From NCBI GenBank assembly GCA_900317345.1, contig ONGK01000002.1, positions 1 to 64,000 of the forward strand: DNA of 64,000 nt. The letters are read 5' to 3'. Both the position numbers and the translations under genes were made by a program. The notes beneath the pieces were generated by a model. That model did not search any database. It had not been told where the DNA came from and saw only the letters and a list, made by a program, of their open reading frames with translations. Shown here piece after piece: positions 7,373 through 15,147 of this stretch. This DNA comes from an uncultured Bacteroidales bacterium. GTDB lineage: Bacteria; Bacteroidota; Bacteroidia; Bacteroidales; Paludibacteraceae. Position 1 is the first letter of the stretch. Every line of letters begins with the position of its first letter.

Positions 7373-8656
7373 TCATTTACCATTTGCCAATTTGATATCT
7401 ACGATTATCGGATCGTGGTCCGCGTAGCGGTGCATCGTTTTGTCCTTCATCTTATATGCCCCGTGCGAATAGTACCAGTCGGCATTCACATGCCATGGCC
7501 GCACACGCATAATTTGAGCCGCCATAGTCGGACTGGCAAAACAGCGGTCCAGATAACCAACTTCACCTTTGAAGCTATAGGAATAGTTGTCGGCTTTGCC
7601 CAATGGCAGCATATCGGCGTACCCGGCGCGTACGATGGTCTGAATAGGTCCTTCCTGCGTATAGCAGTTGTAGTCGCCCAGCAGCAGTACATCTTCATCG
7701 CCGTAAACTGCCATGACTTGCGGCAACATGGCTAACAGAGAATCGGTATTCTGCATTCGTTTGAGGTGGGTGTCATAGTTGCCTCGTCCTGCCCGTTTGG
7801 ATTTGAGATGATTCAAACTGATGATGAACCGCTCGCCGGTAGCCATCTCTTCGAATTGTAAAGCGAACATGCGCGCATAATAGTGGTTCGCTGTGTCGCG
7901 ATAGGCAGAGAGCGGCTCTCCACACGCGCGCACGCGTTCCGTATTATATATAAAGCACCCGCCAATGCGGTCATTGTCCGCCAATGGCACAGTAGAGTAG
8001 GCATATTTCTTCCGGCCTTTATTCAGTGCTTCCAATAGCATCTCCGGCGCTTTGCTACCCACCTGCATCTCGCAGCACGCGATGATGTCAGCGTGCATGG
8101 CGCGCAGCGCTTGTACCAACTTACGCGTCTTTATTGCCTGCTGGGCTGGAGTAGTGCGCTTGTGTGCATAGCCGCCGAGGTCTGCGAAGTAATTCTCTAT
8201 ATTCGCGCCCACCACGCGCAACTCACCTTTATGCGGTTTGCATAGTTTGTCTTTGGCTTGATGTCTCGTCTTTACGGACTTGCCGGTGAGCAGTTGACGC
8301 GGACCCGTTACGCGCGCTTGCAGACCTCGAACTACATCGCCCGTGCGCACATCGTAATAGGCGTTGCGGCAATGCAGACACACGCTGGTGGTATGATTGC
8401 TCTCTTTAATAGCGTAGTACATTGTGCTGTCGCCATCCGCCAGACCAAGTGCGCGTTCTTCCGGACAAAAAAGCCGCTCCGGCGCCAGCAACAGTGAGTC
8501 GTAGAAACTGCCGCAAACGACCAGTGGGTCGGTGATAACCACCATGCGCCCGGTGTACTTGGTCCACTCGGATTGCAACTGCGATAATGAAACACGCTCC
8601 ACCGCGATAACGGAGAGCGTGCTAATGAGGAATAGAAAAAGAATGTGTTTTCTCAT
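7373..8656 (-). CDS. Secreted endonuclease/exonuclease/phosphatase-fold protein
   Basis: 427 residues from the ATG at 8656. Upstream in-frame codons to 8674 lack the signal peptide context, while MRKHILFLFLISTLSVIA is a clear signal peptide. Residues about 20-140 form a beta-rich domain like the OB-type module before such nucleases. The C-terminal half is the EEP fold, with ANIENYF, a CCEMQ catalytic-Glu region, LNHLKSK, LLLGDYNCY and a terminal YADHDP. Phosphodiester or phosphate-ester cleavage outside the cytoplasm is likely. It resembles the 37795-39150 protein but lacks that protein's C-terminal sorting-like tail. It lies downstream of tRNA-Met on the same strand. Confidence 0.8.
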   Translation of the reverse strand: MRKHILFLFLISTLSVIAVERVSLSQLQSEWTKYTGRMVVITDPLVVCGSFYDSLLLAPERLFCPEERALGLADGDSTMYYAIKESNHTTSVCLHCRNAYYDVRTGDVVRGLQARVTGPRQLLTGKSVKTRHQAKDKLCKPHKGELRVVGANIENYFADLGGYAHKRTTPAQQAIKTRKLVQALRAMHADIIACCEMQVGSKAPEMLLEALNKGRKKYAYSTVPLADNDRIGGCFIYNTERVRACGEPLSAYRDTANHYYARMFALQFEEMATGERFIISLNHLKSKRAGRGNYDTHLKRMQNTDSLLAMLPQVMAVYGDEDVLLLGDYNCYTQEGPIQTIVRAGYADMLPLGKADNYSYSFKGEVGYLDRCFASPTMAAQIMRVRPWHVNADWYYSHGAYKMKDKTMHRYADHDPIIVDIKLANGK

Positions 8657-8710
8657 ATTCTTAGCCCAGGGCACGATTGTTACTTTGCCACGGGGACACT
8701 ATTTTGTTTG

Positions 8711-8782
<72 letters not shown>

Positions 8783-8811
8783 CCATAACACCGTTCTTAT
8801 CAAACGGGACT

Positions 8812-8844
8812 GCAAAAGTACTGCTTTTTTTTGATATACGCAAA
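8812..8844 (-). promoter_or_regulatory. Promoter of tRNA-Met
   Basis: On the minus strand TACTTTTGC lies at 8820-8812 and TTTG at 8844-8841 with 20 bp between. It is divergent from the aroC promoter. Confidence 0.75.
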
Positions 8845-8859
8845 TTTTTTGGTATTTTT

Positions 8860-8892
8860 TTTGCATATATGAGAACTTTTTAGTACTTTTGC
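8860..8892 (+). promoter_or_regulatory. Promoter of aroC
   Basis: TTTG at 8860-8863, 20 bp, then TACTTTTGC at 8884-8892. The start point is about 8898, leaving a short leader before the ATG at 8913. Confidence 0.75.
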
Positions 8893-8912
8893 ACCCAAAT
8901 AGATGCCATAAC

Positions 8913-9815
8913 ATGAACTCTTTCGGTAAAAAATGGACCTTTACGAGCTTCGGCGAGTCGCATGGAGCTGCAATAGGAGGTGTGCTGGATGGTGTGCCTG
9001 CGGGTTTGCGCCTTGATCTCTCAATCATCCGCGATGAACTGGAGCGCCGTGCCGGAAAAGGTATAGCTGGTACTTCGGCACGTGCGAAAAACGAACCCGA
9101 TGACGTCGAATGGCTGTCCGGCGTGCTGGATGGTGTGACGCTGGGAACACCCATAGCGTTTATTATTCGTAACAAAGATGCGAGATCGGAGGACTACGAA
9201 GCATTCAAGCACAACTATCGAGTCGGACATGCGGATAGAGTATATGAACAGAAATATGGCATCCGCGACTGGAGGGGAGGAGGCCGAGCTTCTGCGCGAG
9301 AGACAGCCGGACGTGTAGTGACCGGATGTATCGCCAAGCAGAGCCTGCGTCTGAGAGGAGTGTCTATTCATGCTTCGTTGGTGCAGGTAGGCGCTGAAAC
9401 CGACCCGAACAAATTTGCTGAAACAATAACCGCATATCAGAATGACGGCGACTCCATCGGCGGAATCGTTGAATGTCGAATTAATGGTCTGCCGATTGGC
9501 ACAGGAGAACCCATTTTTGATAAACTGCAGGCTCATTTGGCTTTCGCCATGATGAGTATCAATGCTTGCAAAGGCTTTGAATATGGCACGGGCTTTGATG
9601 GAGTATCTCAGCCGGGCAGTGCCATCAATCATATTTCTGGCGGCATCTCTGGCGGCATCTCTGATGGCACTGAAATCGTGTTCCGCTGTGTCTTCAAGCC
9701 AACTCCTTCTACGCCAAAGGCGGGTATAAAAGGAAGACACGACGCGTGTGTTGCCACTCGCGCCGTGCCCGTAGTCGAAGCCATGACGGCTTTAGCTCTT
9801 GTTCAGTTTCTCTGA
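8913..9815 (+). CDS. aroC: Chorismate synthase (compact form)
   Basis: Last step of the shikimate pathway, converting EPSP to chorismate with reduced FMN. The 300-residue ORF has the family signatures SFGESHG, RVGHADRVYEQKYGIRDWRG, GGRASARETAGRV, ACKGFEYG and GRHDACV, so both catalytic His and the C-terminal Arg/Asp are present. It is 50-60 residues shorter than the usual 350-360: the loops that normally follow GSxxND and KPT, a central segment, and the C-terminal extension are reduced. I chose ATG 8913 because it follows the promoter and begins the conserved N-terminus. The stop is 5 bp from the convergent PspC gene. Confidence 0.93.
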   Translation: MNSFGKKWTFTSFGESHGAAIGGVLDGVPAGLRLDLSIIRDELERRAGKGIAGTSARAKNEPDDVEWLSGVLDGVTLGTPIAFIIRNKDARSEDYEAFKHNYRVGHADRVYEQKYGIRDWRGGGRASARETAGRVVTGCIAKQSLRLRGVSIHASLVQVGAETDPNKFAETITAYQNDGDSIGGIVECRINGLPIGTGEPIFDKLQAHLAFAMMSINACKGFEYGTGFDGVSQPGSAINHISGGISGGISDGTEIVFRCVFKPTPSTPKAGIKGRHDACVATRAVPVVEAMTALALVQFL

Positions 9816-9819
9816 AATC

Positions 9820-10032
9820 TTACTGATTTGTTGTATCTATACCATCGGACTGGGGCATCACCAGCATCATAATGATGTAGAGAAGCACACCAGGGAAGCC
9901 GGCTGTAAACAACGTCAATGCCGCGTAAATCACGCGTATAAGCGTTGGGTCGAGGTTGAAGTATTCCGCGAGTCCGCCGCACACGCCTGCCACAATCTTA
10001 TTGGTACTGCGCATTAATTTTTTCTCTGCCAT
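9820..10032 (-). CDS. PspC-domain membrane protein
   Basis: 70 residues from the ATG at 10032. The whole length matches the PspC domain: a basic N-terminus (MAEKKLMRSTN), the conserved KIVAGVCGGLAEYFNLDPTL, and a long hydrophobic helix to the end. PspC proteins sit in the inner membrane and take part in envelope-stress sensing in enterobacteria; the role of single-domain versions in Bacteroidota is not established. Its start lies 16 bp downstream of the hexuronate transporter stop, so it may be the last gene of the uronate operon transcript. Confidence 0.85.
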   Translation of the reverse strand: MAEKKLMRSTNKIVAGVCGGLAEYFNLDPTLIRVIYAALTLFTAGFPGVLLYIIMMLVMPQSDGIDTTNQ

Positions 10033-10048
10033 AATTTTTCTTTTTAGT

Positions 10049-11500
10049 TTATTTAACAACTACTGGTTTGTACTTCGGAACCAATGTTTTCATTACAGAC
10101 CAACCGATGAGGTACGCCACAGCGCAGATACAGAACACAATCATGTAACCTGCCGGTTTCCCTGTGAATCCGAAGAATTCAAAAGCATCACCCAACTCTG
10201 CCGCATGTGTGAACAGCCGACCCGAACCTTTGTTGATGATGAACGAACCCAAACCGCCAGCCATCGCACCGATACCGGTGATAGTAGCCACTGCTGATTT
10301 CGGGAACATATCACCTACGGTGGAGAAGATGTTGGCACTCCAACTCTGGTGTGCCGCTCCTACGATACCGATGATGATAGCTACTGCCCACGGACCATAT
10401 GTCTGTCCTAATGGTTGGGCAAACAAGGCAATAATCGGGAAGAAGGCAAAAATCAACATCGCACGCATACGGCCTGCATACGGTTCCATACCCTTCTTCT
10501 CTACGAAGATTTTAGGCAGATAACCGCCGAATAGTGATATCACGGTTACTATGGCGTATAGCGTGAAAATCAATGCAACACCTTGCGGGTCCGATGCTTT
10601 GATGCCGAACTGGTCATGGAAATAAGCCGGAGCCCAGAAGAGGAAGAACCACCAAACACCGTCGGTCATGAACTTACCAAACGCAAACGACCATGTCTGT
10701 TTGTGCTTGAATGCCTCAACGAACGACATCTGTTTTTCTTCTTTTGCTTCTTCTTTCGGTGCATCCACTTCATCGGAATGGATATAGGCAAGTTCGGCTG
10801 CATTCACATGCTTGCTCTCTTCCGGTTTGTCATACACAAACACCCAGATACCTGCCCAAATAAAGCCAAGCGCACCGATGACGATGAACGCCCATTCCCA
10901 TCCCATGGCTTTCGCCAGCAAGGGGATTGTAGCCGGAGCAGCCAATGCTCCTACCGATGCTCCTGCGTTAAACAAAGCCGTTGCAAACGCGCGGTCTTTC
11001 TTTGGGAAATACTCTGCCGTCACTTTGATGGCAGCAGGGAAGTTACCTGCTTCACCGAGACCAAGAATCATGCGGCATGCCAGGAACAACCATACACTAA
11101 CCATAGCCAATGTGGCCGCGACCGCCGAACCGGCTTCCACTGCACGAAGTGCTTCTACAGAGTTAATCTCATCGATGCACCAGGTGGCTGCGATACCGCA
11201 AAAGGCGTGCGCTACGGCACCAAACGACCATATAACAATGGCCCAAAGGTAACCTTTCTTCGTGCCCATCCAGTCGATAAATTTACCGGCGAAAAGACAG
11301 AAGACAGCATAGGCTATCGAGAACCAACCGGTGATGGTACCATAGTGGTTATCCGTCCAGTGGAACTCAGGCTGAATAAACTCTTTGAATGTCAACGACA
11401 GAACTTGGCGGTCCATATAATTGACGGTAGTGGCGAAGAAAAGCATCGCGCACATCACCCAGCGCCAGTTTGTCATGACGGATTTCTTTACGTCATTCAT
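10049..11500 (-). CDS. MFS hexuronate transporter (ExuT-like)
   Basis: 483-residue major facilitator with 12 predicted membrane helices. Family signatures include an N-terminal RWVMCAMLFFATTVNYMDRQVLS start of the anion:cation symporter type, LGLGEAGNFPAAIKVTAEYF, and a cytoplasmic loop (about 245-275) rich in Lys/Glu. The ATG at 11500 is preferred over an upstream TTG. Sequence and position behind eda, kdgK and uxaC indicate proton-coupled uptake of galacturonate or glucuronate. The 3' end is followed 16 bp later by the PspC gene. Confidence 0.88.
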   Translation of the reverse strand: MNDVKKSVMTNWRWVMCAMLFFATTVNYMDRQVLSLTFKEFIQPEFHWTDNHYGTITGWFSIAYAVFCLFAGKFIDWMGTKKGYLWAIVIWSFGAVAHAFCGIAATWCIDEINSVEALRAVEAGSAVAATLAMVSVWLFLACRMILGLGEAGNFPAAIKVTAEYFPKKDRAFATALFNAGASVGALAAPATIPLLAKAMGWEWAFIVIGALGFIWAGIWVFVYDKPEESKHVNAAELAYIHSDEVDAPKEEAKEEKQMSFVEAFKHKQTWSFAFGKFMTDGVWWFFLFWAPAYFHDQFGIKASDPQGVALIFTLYAIVTVISLFGGYLPKIFVEKKGMEPYAGRMRAMLIFAFFPIIALFAQPLGQTYGPWAVAIIIGIVGAAHQSWSANIFSTVGDMFPKSAVATITGIGAMAGGLGSFIINKGSGRLFTHAAELGDAFEFFGFTGKPAGYMIVFCICAVAYLIGWSVMKTLVPKYKPVVVK

Positions 11501-11526
11501 AATTTTCAAATTTTCAAATCTTCAAA

Positions 11527-12192
11527 TTACTTGCGGCACGCTGCAATAATGTCAAAACACTCGCGGCATTTTGCCGTAACATAGGCCCAGTCGCCGGCTT
11601 TTACTTTGTCGGACGGGAAGAGCTTGCTGCCCATACCTACGCAGTACACACCTGCAGCGAACCATTTCTCGAGGTTCTCTTTCTCCGGAGCTACACCACC
11701 GGTAACCATGATCTTCGACCACGGCATCGGAGCCATCAGACCTTTCACGAGGTTCGGACCTACTACATCGCCTGGGAACACCTTCGTGAAGTCGCAGCCT
11801 ACCTCCTGCGCCAGACCGATCTCACTCGGTGTGAGGCAACCCGGACAATAGGTCACGCAACGACGGTTGCAGACGACTGCGATATCCTTGTTGAACAACG
11901 GACCTACTACGAAGTTAGCGCCCAACTGCAGGTACAGCGAAGCGGTCGGAGCATCTACGACGCTACCGATACCGAGCGCCAAGTCCGGGCACTCAACAGC
12001 TACCCACTTGCTCAGTTCGCCGAACACCTCGTGCGCAAAATCGCCACGGTTGGTGAACTCGAATGCACGCACGCCGCCTTCGTAGCAAGCCTTAATCACG
12101 TTCTTACAAACTTCCACGTCCTTGTGATAGAACACAGGAACCATCGGTGCAGCGGCAATCTTCGCCATCACCTGAAATTCAAACTTTGCCAT
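11527..12192 (-). CDS. eda: KDPG aldolase (2-keto-3-deoxy-6-phosphogluconate aldolase)
   Basis: 221 residues. It splits KDPG to pyruvate and glyceraldehyde-3-phosphate, the last step of uronate catabolism. The TIM-barrel sequence has the Schiff-base lysine in DFTKVFPG (K137), the glutamate-containing RAFEFTNRG, the phosphate-binding GPLFN and MVTGGV motifs, and [10 protein letters not shown] at the C-terminus. It sits between a small lipoprotein gene (4 bp away) and the hexuronate transporter (26 bp), all leftward. The Asn-Arg-Gly in place of the more common T-L-R after the EF(E) is typical of Bacteroidota members. Confidence 0.94.
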   Translation of the reverse strand: MAKFEFQVMAKIAAAPMVPVFYHKDVEVCKNVIKACYEGGVRAFEFTNRGDFAHEVFGELSKWVAVECPDLALGIGSVVDAPTASLYLQLGANFVVGPLFNKDIAVVCNRRCVTYCPGCLTPSEIGLAQEVGCDFTKVFPGDVVGPNLVKGLMAPMPWSKIMVTGGVAPEKENLEKWFAAGVYCVGMGSKLFPSDKVKAGDWAYVTAKCRECFDIIAACRK

Positions 12193-12196
12193 TTCT

Positions 12197-12550
12197 TTAT
12201 TTATTATCTAATACGGTTACTATAATTGCACTTTCTCTGCCATATGCAGATATTCCTGCATTCCAACGATATCCCACAAACAATGTGTCTGTGCCGACAT
12301 TGAGAGCATGAATAAGAATGGGATTATTTTTGTCATTCTGTATTTTAGCTTCAAATACAGGAGAGGCAGCGTCTCTTGATTCACTATATTGAATCTGAAT
12401 ATCTTTACCACCCTCCACTTTAACTCCTACATAATCTCCGACATACATAAAAAGCCGTGAATTATGTATGACTATTTCCGGTTCGTTATACTGACATGAA
12501 GTAAAAATGACCGCGGATAGCAAGAATAATATATAGAAGGTCTTTTTCAC
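12197..12550 (-). CDS. Small hypothetical lipoprotein in the uronate operon
   Basis: 117 residues with a type II signal peptide ([19 protein letters not shown]), so the mature protein is lipid-anchored at C19. The rest is beta-rich, resembling a single immunoglobulin-like domain, with no catalytic motif. I do not recognise a named family. It lies between kdgK and eda, 4 bp before eda, and so is co-transcribed with sugar-acid catabolism genes. Its A+T content is higher than that of its neighbours, which suggests later insertion into the operon. Confidence 0.6.
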   Translation of the reverse strand: MKKTFYILFLLSAVIFTSCQYNEPEIVIHNSRLFMYVGDYVGVKVEGGKDIQIQYSESRDAASPVFEAKIQNDKNNPILIHALNVGTDTLFVGYRWNAGISAYGRESAIIVTVLDNK

Positions 12551-12562
12551 AACTATTCTGTG

Positions 12563-12690
12563 TTAGCGTTGAACTCGACCATTTGCGTTACCACCTGCAA
12601 GGCTCAGAACCTCATCCTCGCTGACGAGGTTGTAGTCGCCGTTGATGGTGTGCTTCAGAGCCGAAGCAGCCACTGCGAACTCAAGAGCAT
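12563..12690 (-). pseudogene. kdgK: Out-of-frame 3' end of kdgK
   Basis: Read in the second frame this stretch encodes the last 42 residues expected of KdgK, including [18 protein letters not shown] and NANGRVQR, and ends at a TAA at 12565-12563. It has no start of its own. It shows that the upstream ORF is a frameshifted version of a recently complete gene. Confidence 0.8.
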
Positions 12691-13560
12691 ACCGTGAATC
12701 AGACCGCCGGAGAAGCTGTCACCACCGCCCACGCGGTCGATGATCGGGTTGATCTCGTAACGCTTGCTCTGGTAGAACTCCTTGCCGTTGTAAATCATTG
12801 CCTTCCAACCATTGAACGTAGCGCTGAAGCTCTCGCGCAGCGTCGAAACAACATACTTGAAGCCGAACTCTTTCATCATCTGCTCGAAGATGCCCTTGTA
12901 GCCCTCAGCGTTGGTCTCGCCGCCTTCTACATCTGCATCGGGCTTGAAGCCGAGGCACAGCTCTGCATCTTCCTCGTTACCGATACATACATCCACGTAC
13001 TTCATCAACGGACGCATGATCGAGATAGCTTTCTCGCTGGTCCACAGTTTCTTACGGAAGTTCAGGTCAACCGATACGCAAACGCCGTGACGTTTTGCAG
13101 CCTCGCAAGCGAGTTTCGTGATCTCAGCAGCCTTGTCCGAGATAGCCGGAGTGATACCGCTCCAGTGGAACCAAGCTGCACCTTCCATGATCTTGTCGAA
13201 GTCAAAGTCCTTCGGATCAGCCTCAGCGATTGCCGAGTGAGCACGATCGTAGATAACTTTCGACGGACGCATCGAAGCGCCTGTCTCGCAGTAGTACAGA
13301 CCTACGCGGTCACCGCCACGAACGATATAATCGTCCTTTACACCGTAACGACGCAGCGAGTTAACAGCAATCTGACCGATCTCATGTTTCGGCAGTTTGG
13401 TTACCAGATAAGCCTCGTGACCATAGTTAGCGCACGAAATAGCTACGTTAGCCTCACCACCACCGGGGATGATACGGAAGTGATCAGATTGAATGAAACG
13501 ATCTTGTCCCTCCGGACTCAGGCGAAGCATAATCTCGCCCAATGTAATAATTTTAGCCAT
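12655..13560 (-). CDS. kdgK: 2-keto-3-deoxygluconate kinase, 3' end frameshifted
   Basis: PfkB/ribokinase-family enzyme phosphorylating KDG to KDPG. The N-terminal [27 protein letters not shown], the substrate-binding VDLNFR and the catalytic GGGDSFSGG (general base Asp) are intact. After GGLIHGML the frame is lost and the ORF ends at a TGA after a short unrelated run, giving 301 residues. The expected C-terminus ([18 protein letters not shown]) is present in another frame in 12563-12690. Compared with family members a few codons are missing at the junction, consistent with a deletion between short TATGCTC repeats. The catalytic site survives, but stability is doubtful. Confidence 0.85.
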   Translation of the reverse strand: MAKIITLGEIMLRLSPEGQDRFIQSDHFRIIPGGGEANVAISCANYGHEAYLVTKLPKHEIGQIAVNSLRRYGVKDDYIVRGGDRVGLYYCETGASMRPSKVIYDRAHSAIAEADPKDFDFDKIMEGAAWFHWSGITPAISDKAAEITKLACEAAKRHGVCVSVDLNFRKKLWTSEKAISIMRPLMKYVDVCIGNEEDAELCLGFKPDADVEGGETNAEGYKGIFEQMMKEFGFKYVVSTLRESFSATFNGWKAMIYNGKEFYQSKRYEINPIIDRVGGGDSFSGGLIHGMLLSSQWLLRL

Positions 13561-13589
13561 AATATTGAGATTTTTAATTAAATGATTTC

Positions 13590-15005
13590 TTAAAATTTGA
13601 AATAGTTCTTTGCGTTGTTGTAGCAGATGTCTTCGACCATCTGTTGAACGCGGGCTTTCTCGTAGCCGGTGTACGGAATCATGCCGTTCTCGATGTCGTT
13701 GCCGAGGACGTTACAGAGCGTACGACGGAAGTACTCATGACGCGGGTACGAGAGGAACGAACGGCTGTCGGTCAACATACCAACGAGGCGGCTCAACAGA
13801 CCGAGGTTCGAGAGAGCCATCATTTGCTTCTCCATGCCGTCTTTCTGATCGAGAAACCACCAGCCGGAACCGAACTGAATCTTACCCGGAACAGAACCAT
13901 CTTGGAAGTTACCCAACATGGTTGCAATTACTTCGTTTGCGCACGGGTTGAGGTTATAAAGAATGGTCTTAGCCAGATGTCCTTCGCTGTTCATCTCATC
14001 GAGGAAATGACTCATTGCTTTAGCGGTCGTGAACTCGCCTATGGAGTCGAAACCGGTGTCTGCGCCGAGTTGCGCGAACATCTTGCTGTTGTTGTTACGA
14101 ATCGCGCCGTAGTGGTACTGCTGGGTCCAACCCGAAGCGTAGTCCATCTCCGCCTGAGCGTGCAGATAAGCGTGCTTGTACTGACGAATCTCATATGCGC
14201 TCAGCTCCTTGCCAGCGAGGGCTTTCTGGAAGATGGCGTTGATCTCTGCGTCGGTGTACGGCTCGTCGTAGAACTCCTCGATACCGTGGTCAGAGAGGCG
14301 GCAACCCATTGACTCAAAGAAGTCATGACGTTTCTGGAGGGCATCTACCATGTCCGCGAAGTTACGGATCTCTACGCCGGCAACCTTAGCCAGTTTCTCG
14401 ATGTATGCTTTCCAAGTAGCGGCCTCGATATTCATACCTGCGTCCGGACGCCAAGTCGGCAACATACGTACCTCAGCCGTCGGATCTTCCTTCACCATCT
14501 TGTGCCATTCGAGGCTGTCTGCCGGATCATCGGTCGTACAAACGAGCTCTACGTGGTAGTGCTTCATCAGTCCGCGCGGGCAGAACTTCGGATCATTGGC
14601 AATCAGGTCGTTGCACTTGTCGTAGATGGCACGTGCGGTCTCGGGATTCAGACGTTCCTCAATACCGAAAGCGGTCTTGAGCTCCAGATGGGTCCAGTGG
14701 TAGAGCGGGTTGCGGAAAGTATAAGGAACGGTCTCTGCCCATTTCTCGAACTTCTCCCAGTCTGTTGTGTCTTTGCCTGTGCAGAAACGCTCGTCCACAC
14801 CGTTGGAACGCATAGCACGCCATTTGTAGTGGTCGCCCATCAGCCAAATCTGCGCGATGGATTCGAAGCGCTTGTTCTCGGCAACCATCTGAGGAATCAG
14901 GTGGCAGTGATAATCGATAATCGGCATCTTTGCCGCGTGATTGTGATACAACTCCTGTGCGGTCTCTGTTTGCAACAGGAAATCTTTGTCCATGAATGCT
15001 TTCAT
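13590..15005 (-). CDS. uxaC: Uronate isomerase (glucuronate/galacturonate)
   Basis: 471 residues, the usual UxaC length. It isomerises glucuronate to fructuronate and galacturonate to tagaturonate. The metal-dependent hydrolase-like fold shows YHCHLIPQ near the N-terminus (metal-binding His pair), CTTDDPADSLEWH, and FGSGWWFLDQKDGM with TDSRSFLSYPRHEYFRR towards the C-terminus. First gene of the leftward operon uxaC-kdgK-lipoprotein-eda-transporter, with its own promoter at 15051-15080. The reductase and dehydratase that should follow (uxuB/uxaB, uxuA/uxaA) are not in this window and must lie elsewhere. Confidence 0.96.
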   Translation of the reverse strand: MKAFMDKDFLLQTETAQELYHNHAAKMPIIDYHCHLIPQMVAENKRFESIAQIWLMGDHYKWRAMRSNGVDERFCTGKDTTDWEKFEKWAETVPYTFRNPLYHWTHLELKTAFGIEERLNPETARAIYDKCNDLIANDPKFCPRGLMKHYHVELVCTTDDPADSLEWHKMVKEDPTAEVRMLPTWRPDAGMNIEAATWKAYIEKLAKVAGVEIRNFADMVDALQKRHDFFESMGCRLSDHGIEEFYDEPYTDAEINAIFQKALAGKELSAYEIRQYKHAYLHAQAEMDYASGWTQQYHYGAIRNNNSKMFAQLGADTGFDSIGEFTTAKAMSHFLDEMNSEGHLAKTILYNLNPCANEVIATMLGNFQDGSVPGKIQFGSGWWFLDQKDGMEKQMMALSNLGLLSRLVGMLTDSRSFLSYPRHEYFRRTLCNVLGNDIENGMIPYTGYEKARVQQMVEDICYNNAKNYFKF

Positions 15006-15050
15006 ACCTTAGAATTTATAGTGTTAAATGAATTCGCGTTTTATCACGGT

Positions 15051-15080
15051 GCAAAGATACTGCTTTTTTTTCAATATAAG
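15051..15080 (-). promoter_or_regulatory. Promoter of the uronate operon
   Basis: On the minus strand a good -7 element TATCTTTGC lies at 15059-15051. The -33 region at the expected distance is only a weak TTATATTG, which would suit an operon that needs an activator. The leader to the ATG at 15005 is about 40 nt. Confidence 0.6.
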
Positions 15081-15147
15081 GTGGAAAAATTGACGCAAAA
15101 TATACACATCTATAATTACGTTTCTATTTCCTGTGGAAGCAGCATCC

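Noticed and set aside
10583..11584. Antisense ORF opposite the hexuronate transporter
   Set aside because: Shadow frame with Cys/His/Arg-rich sequence and no homology that I recognise.
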